DNA from: Bacillota bacterium
GTDB taxonomy: Bacteria > Bacillota > Clostridia > Lachnospirales > Lachnospiraceae
Assembly: GCA_023411555.1 (NCBI GenBank)
Contig: JAEYOQ010000046.1
Coordinates: 1 to 64,000, forward strand
DNA length: 64,000 bases
Reading direction: 5' to 3'
A program made the position numbers and the translations under genes. Numbering within the stretch: position 1 is the stretch's first letter; each line of letters starts with the position of its first letter. This document shows, in pieces, positions 26,773 to 33,741 of the stretch. The notes under the pieces are model-generated. The model did no database searches. It was given only the letters and a program-made list of their open reading frames with translations, and was not told the origin of the DNA.

Positions 26773-27896
26773 CTTTCCAGACGGCTAAAGGTTCCGTCTA
26801 TGAATTGCTTTATCACAGTTAAACTTCCCGCTTCGTCACCGGTTTCGGAGAACTCATGCTCTCCGCATACACCCGTCCACTTCCCTAGCTTACGAAGCTC
26901 CTTTGCAATCTCTTCACGGCTGTAGCTCTCCGTATTATGTAAAGCACTAACCAGGGCATTAACAGCATCATAGCCAAGGGCTGCATAAATATCGGGCTTC
27001 GCCCCATATTTCTCAATAAATCTGCCGGAAAAGTCGATTGCCTCCTCACTACTCTCCGGATCAAAAACCGAACCGATTACAAGGCTTGATGACTGATCCC
27101 CTATCTGCTTCGACATCTGTAAGGAATCCAGTGTATTTCCTCCTAGGAATAGTGTGCTGATTCCAATCTGCCCGGCATCATGGATAAATTGTCCACCCTG
27201 GGCCATGGCAGCTGCGACAAAGATACCATCATAGCCGAAGGCTTTCCACTTCTCCCTCAGGCGTCTCAATTCCTCTGCTCCAGTATAATCATTAAAGCGG
27301 TCAACAATTGTAATTCCATTTTGCTGAAACTGATCCTCGACAGCATCTGCCAGACCCCTGCCATAATAATCATCAGAATAATAGAGAACGATTCTCTTGT
27401 GCTCCTTCTCGGCCAAATATTCTGCCAGGTTTTGTGCCAAGACAGCATCGCTCGGAATAATACGGAAGATATATTTTTGCCCGTTCCCGGTAAGCTCCGG
27501 TGCAGAAGACGCAGGAGAAAGCATCACAAGACCTGCCTCCTCATAGATGGCAGAAGCCGGTATTGATACATAAGAGCTTCTATGCCCAATCACTGCCATA
27601 ACTGACTGATTATCCGCCAGGCTTTGGGCGACTAATAAGCCCTTAGACGTCTGGGAAGCATCATCCGCTTTTAGTAATAGGAGCTTCTTTCCCCTTATCC
27701 CTCCGCTTTCATTAATCTCCTCCACCGCCATGTCGATTCCTTCCTCGAATAAGGTGGTATCAGCTTCAAATGGCCATGCCACCCCCAGTGTAACCTCCTG
27801 GGTCCTACTGTTTGCCTGCATGCAGCCTGAAAGAGTAAGGACAAATAGGAACATTAGAATAGTCCTACTGGCGAGTTGATATAATTTTTTTATCAT
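26769..27896 (-). CDS. Orphan amino-acid-type binding lipoprotein (Peripla_BP_6 fold) in the export operon
   Basis: A 375-residue lipoprotein. The start at 27896 follows an AGGAAAGGATGGGG site. The signal peptide ends in the lipobox LSGC at residue 25. The rest is a Leu/Ile/Val-binding-protein-like fold, with phrases such as VTLGVAWPFE, EEINESGGIRGKKL, AVIGHRSSYVSIPAS and GYDAVNALVSAL. No permease or importer ATPase is encoded nearby, and the gene is translationally coupled to the export adaptor. It is therefore probably not part of an importer. It could be a sensor subunit for the neighbouring histidine kinase, a scavenger, or an accessory or immunity factor for the peptide. That role is inference. 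Confidence 0.85.
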   Translation of the reverse strand: MIKKLYQLASRTILMFLFVLTLSGCMQANSRTQEVTLGVAWPFEADTTLFEEGIDMAVEEINESGGIRGKKLLLLKADDASQTSKGLLVAQSLADNQSVMAVIGHRSSYVSIPASAIYEEAGLVMLSPASSAPELTGNGQKYIFRIIPSDAVLAQNLAEYLAEKEHKRIVLYYSDDYYGRGLADAVEDQFQQNGITIVDRFNDYTGAEELRRLREKWKAFGYDGIFVAAAMAQGGQFIHDAGQIGISTLFLGGNTLDSLQMSKQIGDQSSSLVIGSVFDPESSEEAIDFSGRFIEKYGAKPDIYAALGYDAVNALVSALHNTESYSREEIAKELRKLGKWTGVCGEHEFSETGDEAGSLTVIKQFIDGTFSRLER

Positions 27897-27965
27897 AACC
27901 CCATCCTTTCCTATTTTAATCACCATATAATCGGCGTGATTTATCCATCCTAATTTGATATACGA

Positions 27966-27994
27966 TAATACGCATCGAGTGAAAAAGTATTACA
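27966..27994 (-). promoter_or_regulatory. Candidate ECF promoter of the export operon
   Basis: On the minus strand, TGTAAT (27994-27989), 16 nt, CGTATTA (27972-27966). The start codon at 27896 is about 70 nt downstream. It has the -35/-10 form of an ECF sigma promoter (an AA-containing -35 and a CGT -10). The same pattern with the same spacing occurs at 28002-28030 and 29849-29877. Confidence 0.6.
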
Positions 27995-28001
27995 TTCATC
28001 C

Positions 28002-28030
28002 TGTAATGAAATCTAAGCCCAAACGTATTA
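28002..28030 (+). promoter_or_regulatory. Candidate ECF promoter of the radical SAM gene
   Basis: On the plus strand, TGTAAT (28002-28007), 16 nt, CGTATTA (28024-28030), about 95 nt before the ATG at 28125. It stands back to back with the exporter promoter, 7 bp away. Here the bases after TGTAAT differ from the other two copies, which breaks the dyad symmetry but keeps the promoter pattern. Confidence 0.6.
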
Positions 28031-28124
28031 ACAGATGATATATCGGTCTTGTGAACACTTTGTCTGGAAGATCGATAAGTAGTAGTAGTAATCAAAATAT
28101 TCGAAAGAAAATGAGGATAAGCGA

Positions 28125-29453
28125 ATGAATGCAAATGAGTTACATCCCTTTCACCTGTTTCATTATAGGGAAGATTATTTCGTAATCAATGTAGAGACAA
28201 TGCAGGCCGATGCAGTTGATCAACATACCTTCTCTCGCTTGGAAAAATTAACAGCAAAAGACAGTTTGGCAGAATTGACACCTGTTATGCAGATAAAGCT
28301 TAGGCAACCACCCATCACGTATATGTCCCTATTAGTAACCCAGTCCTGTAACCTGCGTTGTGTTTATTGCTATGAGGACAAAAAAAGTGCAAGAATGAAT
28401 GACGCAACTGCCTTCCGGGCTGTGGATTGGTTAATTAAAAAGTCGGAGGCCATGAGATCACTCAACATCATTTTTTTTGGTGGTGAGCCTTTGCTGAATT
28501 TTCCTCTTATAGAAGCAGTAGTCGATTATGCCAAGGATGCAGCAAAAAAATCCGATAAGTATGTCTCCTTTACCCTTATAACCAACGGAACACTTCTGGA
28601 TGATGAGATAAATCTCTTTCTTCAGAAGCATCAAATTAGGGTTACGATCAGCTTTGACGGTTTGAAGGAGCTTCAGGATTCACAACGCCCCTTTGCATCA
28701 GGCTCCGGTTCCTATGACCGAGTCATACCTAAAATCAAAAATCTGCTGAAGCTTATGCCCCAGACGGCTAGTCATGCCGTCATCATGGGAGATAACTCTC
28801 CCGAGACAATAAAGGATGCTTTGCAGGAGCTCGGATTTCATCGGGTTACCGTAGCATTGAATTCCCAGTCTCCTTTTACGAAAGGCAATCAGGCGGTTAA
28901 TACCTCCGACCGTGATACCCGGGCCATGCTCAGCGCTCTGGAAGAGGAAGCAAAGTCTTGGTACGACTTAATTAAAAAACGGGATATTGCTTCTATAAAA
29001 AAGCTGACCGGAAGAAGTAATTTATACCTTGCCCTTCTTAGCCTTATGAAGCAATCAAAGAAAAGATTTTTCTGTGGAGCTGGTCAAAGCATGGTAGCGG
29101 TTAATCCCTCCGGAGATATCTATTTATGCCACCGTTTTGTCGATCTTGATGATTACAGGATCGGAAGCATTCATGAGGATGAGCTCAACCTGGAGAGCTT
29201 TTGTCAAAGTCCGGTTGATGCAAATGATACCTGCAAACAATGCTTTGCCAAGTATTACTGTGGCGGAGGCTGTAAGCATGATCATCTCACCTCCTGTGGC
29301 TCTGTCAATGAACCGGAGCAACGAATGTGTCTGCTAAAGCAGAGGGAACTTGAACTGGCGGCCACAGTAGTCAGCCGACTATCTAACGAAGACCGGAACT
29401 GGCTGGTCAAGGAGAATTTATTTCCTCCCAAGCCCTGCCCTCTTGATTTCTAA
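28125..29453 (+). CDS. Radical SAM/SPASM peptide maturase
   Basis: A 442-residue enzyme. The radical SAM cluster motif CxxxCxxC is Cys75, Cys79 and Cys82 (QSCNLRCVYCYE), followed by the SAM-binding FFGGEPLL segment at 117-124. The C-terminal SPASM domain has Cys317, Cys335, Cys370, Cys373, Cys379, Cys383 and Cys402, including the canonical CxxCxxxxxCxxxC, enough for two auxiliary iron-sulfur clusters. Enzymes of this class form thioether, ether or carbon-carbon links on ribosomal peptides. The gene is divergent from the NHLM exporter and 94 bp from the tail-to-tail Nif11 precursor gene, so that precursor is the obvious substrate. The first ~60 residues may be the precursor-recognition region. 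The ribosome site GAGGA lies 7 nt before the ATG. Confidence 0.92.
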   Translation: MNANELHPFHLFHYREDYFVINVETMQADAVDQHTFSRLEKLTAKDSLAELTPVMQIKLRQPPITYMSLLVTQSCNLRCVYCYEDKKSARMNDATAFRAVDWLIKKSEAMRSLNIIFFGGEPLLNFPLIEAVVDYAKDAAKKSDKYVSFTLITNGTLLDDEINLFLQKHQIRVTISFDGLKELQDSQRPFASGSGSYDRVIPKIKNLLKLMPQTASHAVIMGDNSPETIKDALQELGFHRVTVALNSQSPFTKGNQAVNTSDRDTRAMLSALEEEAKSWYDLIKKRDIASIKKLTGRSNLYLALLSLMKQSKKRFFCGAGQSMVAVNPSGDIYLCHRFVDLDDYRIGSIHEDELNLESFCQSPVDANDTCKQCFAKYYCGGGCKHDHLTSCGSVNEPEQRMCLLKQRELELAATVVSRLSNEDRNWLVKENLFPPKPCPLDF

Positions 29454-29460
29454 AGGAACG

Positions 29461-29502
29461 AAAGCTGCCACCCAATCGTTTGATCGATTGAGTGGCAGCT
29501 TT
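29461..29502. terminator. Bidirectional terminator between maturase and precursor
   Basis: An 18-bp stem (29461-29478 with 29485-29502, one mismatch) and 6-nt loop, flanked by A and T residues on both sides. It lies 8 bp past the radical SAM stop and 45 bp past the Nif11 stop, and can serve both convergent genes. Confidence 0.85.
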
Positions 29503-29546
29503 TAAGATATATCACTTATTAAAGAATGAGTTGACCTGATTATCAC

Positions 29547-29780
29547 CTAGAATAAATCTACACAAATAATTTCAATAAAGCATCCGCCTGCAACCGCATC
29601 CAGTTCGTTCTCGTTCAACTCGGAGCTAACTTCCTCAAGCTCTTCTTTCGTAAAGGTATAACCTTCCTGTTCAACATACTCCTTGCGTGCCGCCTTATCC
29701 TCGATGCTGTTCACCTTTTTGGCAAACACTTCATCCGTCTTAATTCTTTCCATATACGCTTTTGCTAAATCAATACTCAT
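29547..29780 (-). CDS. Nif11-leader RiPP precursor peptide, core with two cysteines
   Basis: A 77-residue precursor. Residues 1-66 match the Nif11-type leader: start MSIDLAKAYMERIKTDEVF, a middle EGYTFTKEELEEVSSEL and the end ENELDAVAGG, with the double-glycine cleavage site at 65-66. What remains is an 11-residue core, CFIEIICVDLF, with Cys67 and Cys73 and otherwise hydrophobic and acidic residues. The start at 29780 follows AAGGAGG by 8 nt, while the longer frame adds a non-homologous 13 residues. It lies beside a radical SAM/SPASM maturase and an NHLM C39 exporter, and carries its own candidate ECF promoter. The product is probably a cross-linked ranthipeptide-like peptide. The exact link is inference. 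Confidence 0.85.
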   Translation of the reverse strand: MSIDLAKAYMERIKTDEVFAKKVNSIEDKAARKEYVEQEGYTFTKEELEEVSSELNENELDAVAGGCFIEIICVDLF

Positions 29781-29813
29781 TGTTACATCCTCCTTATCAT
29801 CCTTCATTTTATC

Positions 29814-29830
29814 ATGCATCCACGATGCAT
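29814..29830 (-). other. Small hairpin in the Nif11 gene leader
   Basis: ATGCATC/GATGCAT pair perfectly around a 3-nt loop between the candidate promoter and the ribosome site. It could affect RNA stability or ribosome access. Confidence 0.4.
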
Positions 29831-29848
29831 TAAATTATTTACATTGCT

Positions 29849-29877
29849 TAATACGTAACCCATTCATTTGTATTACA
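29849..29877 (-). promoter_or_regulatory. Candidate ECF promoter of the Nif11 precursor gene
   Basis: On the minus strand, TGTAAT (29877-29872), 16 nt, CGTATTA (29855-29849), about 69 nt before the ATG at 29780. It lies in the short gap behind the 128-residue gene, so the precursor can be expressed separately from the sigma operon. It matches the copies at 27966-27994 and 28002-28030. Confidence 0.6.
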
Positions 29878-29885
29878 TATTAATA

Positions 29886-30272
29886 TCAATATTTTCGAAA
29901 CATGCAATCCGGAGTACATCTATTATATGGGCATTCTGAATAGGATCCACAAAAACCCATCCTCCCTGCTTCCGATGATCCTGCCACCGCCATGGATAAT
30001 TCCTCATCCAAGAGCTCATCCTCATCCCTCAAGAGGTGATCCGGTGCCCATCCATTGTTATCCTTCTCCTGTGACATGAATATTCTGATAAGCTGATTTC
30101 TTAAGTGGTCTCTTACCTTACTTTTCATACTAAAATCTACTTCCATTACCTTCTTCGCTGTCACCAGAAGCTGGTTCACTTCTTCATCTTCGATTTCTCC
30201 TGGAATTTCATTCCCCTCCAGAATTTGATCCAGATACTCAAAATACAACTCTGCTTTTGCTTTCTCATTCAT
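29886..30272 (-). CDS. Chimera: sigma-factor partner domain with precursor-like Cys-rich tail
   Basis: A 128-residue protein that I cannot place in one named family. Residues about 1-68 (FEYLDQILEGNEIP, then VNQLLVTAKKVMEVDFSMKSKVRDHLRNQLI) look like the small helical domain found next to some ECF sigma genes, perhaps an anti-sigma region. Residues 85-98 (DELLDEELSMAVAG) look like the end of a RiPP leader, close to the ENELDAVAGG of the Nif11 precursor. The last 25 residues contain Cys108, Cys114, Cys119 and Cys123. Its ATG overlaps the sigma stop, so the two are translationally coupled. It may be a regulator, a second precursor or both. A zinc- or redox-sensing anti-sigma factor is the main alternative. 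Confidence 0.75.
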   Translation of the reverse strand: MNEKAKAELYFEYLDQILEGNEIPGEIEDEEVNQLLVTAKKVMEVDFSMKSKVRDHLRNQLIRIFMSQEKDNNGWAPDHLLRDEDELLDEELSMAVAGSSEAGRMGFCGSYSECPYNRCTPDCMFRKY

Positions 30273-30816
30273 CCCAATTTACCCCCTGGATCTCCATGAG
30301 ACTTCGCATGCGCCGTATTGCCCGAAATAGGATAACACCGATATTACTTTCACTTAAACCAATTGTTTTCGCTATTTCACGATTGGTCATACCGCTCCAG
30401 AATTTTAAAGCTATGAGATCTCTCTCCCTATCAGTCAAAAATGCCAGTGTTCTTTTCAGCTGTTGTCTTACCTCATTTGCTTCAATAATGTCTGCAGGGC
30501 TTTGTCCAGGTGCAGCCATATTCTCTACCATTTCCAGGGGTGTGTGGCTATCACGTCCTCGCCTACGGTAATAATCCGTTACTGTATTGCGGGCAATGCT
30601 GAAAACCCATGCAAAAAGCGGTGCCTTATCGGCACAATAGTATTTCCGCTTCTCAAAAAGCTTATAGAAAACCATACTGGTGATATCATCTGCATCACAA
30701 TAATTCCTTACCCTGTAGCAGACATAATTATAAATCCTCGGAAAATATTCATTATAAAATTCAGTGAATTCATCATCAAGTTTATATGTGGTTTCAGTTA
30801 ACGTCTGCATCTGCAC
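30265..30816 (-). CDS. ECF-type RNA polymerase sigma factor
   Basis: A 183-residue sigma-70 family protein with region 2 at about 18-85 (FYNEYFPRIYNYVCYRV, then DADDITSMVFYKLFEKR and the FAWVFSIARNTVTDYYRRR -10-recognition helix) and region 4 at about 120-175 (RDLIALKFWSGMTNREIAKTIGLSESNIGVILFRAIRRM). No region 3 is present. It probably directs transcription of the peptide genes from TGTAAT-N16-CGTATTA sites. I found no copy of that motif in front of this gene itself. The start may be the GTG at 30816, with AGGA 5 nt upstream, or the ATG six bases later. The 128-residue partner gene follows with an 8-bp overlap. Confidence 0.92.
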   Translation of the reverse strand: MQMQTLTETTYKLDDEFTEFYNEYFPRIYNYVCYRVRNYCDADDITSMVFYKLFEKRKYYCADKAPLFAWVFSIARNTVTDYYRRRGRDSHTPLEMVENMAAPGQSPADIIEANEVRQQLKRTLAFLTDRERDLIALKFWSGMTNREIAKTIGLSESNIGVILFRAIRRMRSLMEIQGVNWDE

Positions 30817-31002
30817 GATTATCCTGCTCCCTTCCTTACAGCACTACTTATGCTTTTCCTAATTGGAAGTACCATTGCTGAGTTTCATGCTATCCATTCG
30901 ATTTAGCACTCAATAAACTGACATTATTCCTACTGTTATGAGTAATTTTAGCATCATAACAGACGTTACAACAATGTACTCAGGAACAGTTTGGAAAAAA
31001 AT

Positions 31003-31038
31003 AAAAGTACAGTCTTTTTTATAGAAGACTGTACTTTT
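31003..31038. terminator. Terminator after the response regulator gene
   Basis: A perfect 14-bp stem (31003-31016 with 31025-31038), rich in A at one end and T at the other, lies 44 bp past the stop of the minus-strand regulator gene. It separates the two-component genes from the sigma operon. The rest of 30817-31081 shows no gene. Confidence 0.8.
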
Positions 31039-31081
31039 AGACAGTTTACACTAGCCTGTATTGATACCACCTTGCGGTATA

Positions 31082-31759
31082 TCAGCTGTGTATTTCATTA
31101 TTGATTAACCCATTTTTTGCGGCATATAGTATCGCCTGTGATTTATTCTCCAGATGCAGCATATCCAACATTCTACTTATATGATACTTAATCGTGCGCT
31201 CGGTAAGACCCAGTCTTTCACCGACCTCTTTATAGGTTGCCCCTTGTGCGATCAGCTCCAAAACCTCCAGCTGCCGTTCGGTAAGCTCCGTCTTTTCTGT
31301 ATTACGCTTGTTCTGGGTTAAGCAGTCATTTATTCCTCTGCCACGTCTGAACTCCATTACCAATTTGGTCGCTAATCCCTGAGACAAGGGCATCTCACCT
31401 TGCTTTACATTCTCTAGAAATTCCACCAGCTTTTTCGCATCAGTATCCTTTAACAGATACCCGGAAGCACCATATCTGATTGCATTGAATAAATCCTCAT
31501 CGTTATCAGAGGTGGTAAGCATGACCAGTTTAATCGCCGGAAGCTCTTCATGAATCCGCTTAACCGCTTCCAAACCGTTACAGCCCGGCATTCTGATGTC
31601 CATAAGTATAATTTCCGGCTTTAGCTTATGAGCCATGATGATAGCTTCATTCCCATTCCTCGCTTTTCCTACCACTTCGACGCCATAGGTTTCTAATAAA
31701 TATTGAAGCCCCTCCAAAAATAAAGAGTGGTCATCAACCAGCATCACTTTCATATTCAT
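31082..31759 (-). CDS. NarL/FixJ-type response regulator
   Basis: A 225-residue two-component regulator. The receiver domain is about 1-120, with the acidic pair in MLVDDHS, the phospho-acceptor Asp in IILMDIRMPGCNG near 55, Thr in MLTTSDNDED and Lys in LLKDTDAKK. The LuxR-type helix-turn-helix is about 155-220 (LTERQLEVLELIAQGATYKEVGERLGLTERTIKYHISRMLDML). The ATG at 31759 is preferred because AAAGGAG lies 9 nt upstream. The ATG three codons earlier abuts that site. It overlaps the end of the kinase gene by 26 bp. By position it may control the sigma factor or the exporter, but no target is shown. Confidence 0.93.
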   Translation of the reverse strand: MNMKVMLVDDHSLFLEGLQYLLETYGVEVVGKARNGNEAIIMAHKLKPEIILMDIRMPGCNGLEAVKRIHEELPAIKLVMLTTSDNDEDLFNAIRYGASGYLLKDTDAKKLVEFLENVKQGEMPLSQGLATKLVMEFRRGRGINDCLTQNKRNTEKTELTERQLEVLELIAQGATYKEVGERLGLTERTIKYHISRMLDMLHLENKSQAILYAAKNGLINNEIHS

Positions 31760-33467
31760 ACTTATCATCTCCTTTCCTGGGCATATATAACCTAATCCTG
31801 CTTCCCTTATCCGGTTCCGATTCGATGGATAAATGTCCGCCGATTAATGCAGCACGCTCCCTCATAATATCCAAACCGAATTTGTTCTTTACTGTGTCAT
31901 CCTTTTTTACCGTATAAAAACCCTTACCATTGTCAGCTATCGAGACGGTCATATGTTTATCATCCATATGAAATGAGATATATACCTCATCCGCCTGAGC
32001 ATGTTTTCTGATGTTATTCAAAGCCTCTCGTATAATATTTTGTATATTCACCTTAACTGACGAGTCAAATGCTTTCTCTATGGAAGCCTCCTCCGAAATA
32101 TCCAGTTTTACCTGCAAGCCTGTCTGCTGCTCGAAATTCAAGATATCATTCTTCAGAGAGGTGATGAAATCTCTCTCCGCTATCACCGATGTCCTGATAC
32201 TGGCGATATACTCTCTTATTTCGGAATGCATCTGTTGCGTGACCTTTATTAGTCGATCCAGTTTGTCATACACTAGATCGACGCCCTCATTTACAAGCTC
32301 CTGGCGGATAGCTTGAGCCTGCAAATTGATAAACCCCAACACCTGTCCTAGATTATCGTGTAAATCTCTGCTTATTCTTTCTCTTTCATCAATGACAGCC
32401 AATTGCCATTGCTGCTTTAGAAACTCCTGCTGTGCCTGCTTTTTCTCAGTGATATCATGAAGTACAGTCAGACGGCCTATGTATTCCTCCTTGTCATATA
32501 GTGGGATAAGTAATATCTCAAAAACCCTTGTTTCTTTCTCCCCAATGATCGAAAAATCGGTATGAGCTACTTTCCCATCTTTTATGATACGGATTAATTC
32601 GGGTATTCCTATACACACCTCATCAATTGACCTCAGATAATATTTTTGCATCGAGCTTCCAATAATTTTTTTGAATGCGGGATTCATATCCAGTATCCTG
32701 TCCTGAATATCCATAACCATGACTCCTGCATCCATCGCTTCAATTACAGCTGTCCGTGCCATAGGAACCAGTTCAAACATCCTATTGTGAAAGATAGACC
32801 ACAGAATTATTACTCCTGCCGGACCGAAAAACATGGGTGTGATATCAAAGCGAAAGGGACTAATTCCGAGGATATAAATTAAGTTCGGAATAATGATTAA
32901 GCTGGTTCCAATGAGTAGGCGGATGGCTTGCTTTTTATAAACCGATCCCTTTGCATATATCGTTCGTAATAGGACAGCAACAGCCCACAGATTTAGCCAA
33001 TGTGAATATGCTGCATGTATATAGAAAAAAGCACCGTACTTTTTTGCTATCACAGAAAACGTTCCTTGATAAGTCAAATGGACGTCATAGCGTATCAGAC
33101 CGTGCCATTGATTCGTCCAGACCAAAATCAGCGTAATAGAGGGCAATACAATAAGCCATCTCAATTTGCTCTTATGCTTTTCATAGCTGTGACCAGTCGC
33201 CGCCATACAAAGGAAGAGCAGGGAAACCGGAGAAAAGCAATATGCAAAATATTGCATATTGGCCCAAAACAGCTTTACCGGTAATTCTACTGCTGCCATC
33301 TCAAGAGCATTAGGAATAGACCAAAAAGTGACAATAAACATGCTTAACACAAAAAAACCCACCCCCTGCGCTTTTCTACGTTTCAGCTGCGCAAAGATCC
33401 CTAAGGATAAGGTTAGTAAGCCTGATATCGACAATGGCCAAATGATCGGAATGTATTGATAATACAT
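31734..33467 (-). CDS. Sensor histidine kinase with multi-span N-terminal domain and PAS
   Basis: A 577-residue kinase. Residues about 1-230 contain seven or eight membrane segments of the HisKA_7TM sensor type. A PAS domain follows (about 240-345: ARTAVIEAMDAGVMVMDIQDRILDMNPAF). The HisKA_3 dimerisation helix carries the phospho-acceptor in ERISRDLHDNLGQVLG, and an HATPase domain follows with N box EALNNIRKHA and G box DNGKGF. This type pairs with NarL/FixJ regulators, and here the two genes overlap. A membrane-embedded sensor of this kind suits a small hydrophobic signal such as a modified peptide, which would fit the adjacent locus. That is inference. The ribosome site GAGGAG lies 6 nt before the ATG. 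Confidence 0.92.
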   Translation of the reverse strand: MYYQYIPIIWPLSISGLLTLSLGIFAQLKRRKAQGVGFFVLSMFIVTFWSIPNALEMAAVELPVKLFWANMQYFAYCFSPVSLLFLCMAATGHSYEKHKSKLRWLIVLPSITLILVWTNQWHGLIRYDVHLTYQGTFSVIAKKYGAFFYIHAAYSHWLNLWAVAVLLRTIYAKGSVYKKQAIRLLIGTSLIIIPNLIYILGISPFRFDITPMFFGPAGVIILWSIFHNRMFELVPMARTAVIEAMDAGVMVMDIQDRILDMNPAFKKIIGSSMQKYYLRSIDEVCIGIPELIRIIKDGKVAHTDFSIIGEKETRVFEILLIPLYDKEEYIGRLTVLHDITEKKQAQQEFLKQQWQLAVIDERERISRDLHDNLGQVLGFINLQAQAIRQELVNEGVDLVYDKLDRLIKVTQQMHSEIREYIASIRTSVIAERDFITSLKNDILNFEQQTGLQVKLDISEEASIEKAFDSSVKVNIQNIIREALNNIRKHAQADEVYISFHMDDKHMTVSIADNGKGFYTVKKDDTVKNKFGLDIMRERAALIGGHLSIESEPDKGSRIRLYMPRKGDDKYEYESDAG

Positions 33468-33640
33468 GCTCTTCTCCTCTATTTCAACGCAAATCGTTAT
33501 GCCTCATCCTCATCTTACCATATTATACATATTATGACAATCAGGAAGCATCCGTAATATGTAAGTATTCAATTGCGGTACACATGTCTTTTACACAGAG
33601 ACATATATCAAAGAATTGTTCGCCAGGGAAAGAATTTTAG

Positions 33641-33669
33641 TTGTAAAAATTGGATTTTCAGTATATGAT
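33641..33669 (+). promoter_or_regulatory. Sigma-A-like promoter of tdh-kbl
   Basis: TTGTAA (33641-33646), 17 nt, TATGAT (33664-33669), about 73 nt before the tdh start. The rest of the space between the kinase gene and tdh is AT-rich without a gene. Confidence 0.55.
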
Positions 33670-33741
33670 TATATTATAGAAAGCATTCACTTTGGATACC
33701 CGCCTATGAATTTATCATTTATTTTGTAAAGGAGACGATGT

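Noticed and set aside
27966..27994. TAATAC...GTATTA read as a dyad operator for the response regulator
   Set aside because: Two of the three sites are symmetric, but the third (28002-28030) keeps the promoter pattern and spacing without the symmetry, so a sigma-factor promoter explains all three better. Not fully excluded.
28125..29453. SCIFF maturase assignment
   Set aside because: No SCIFF-type six-cysteine peptide is encoded nearby, while a Nif11 precursor is.
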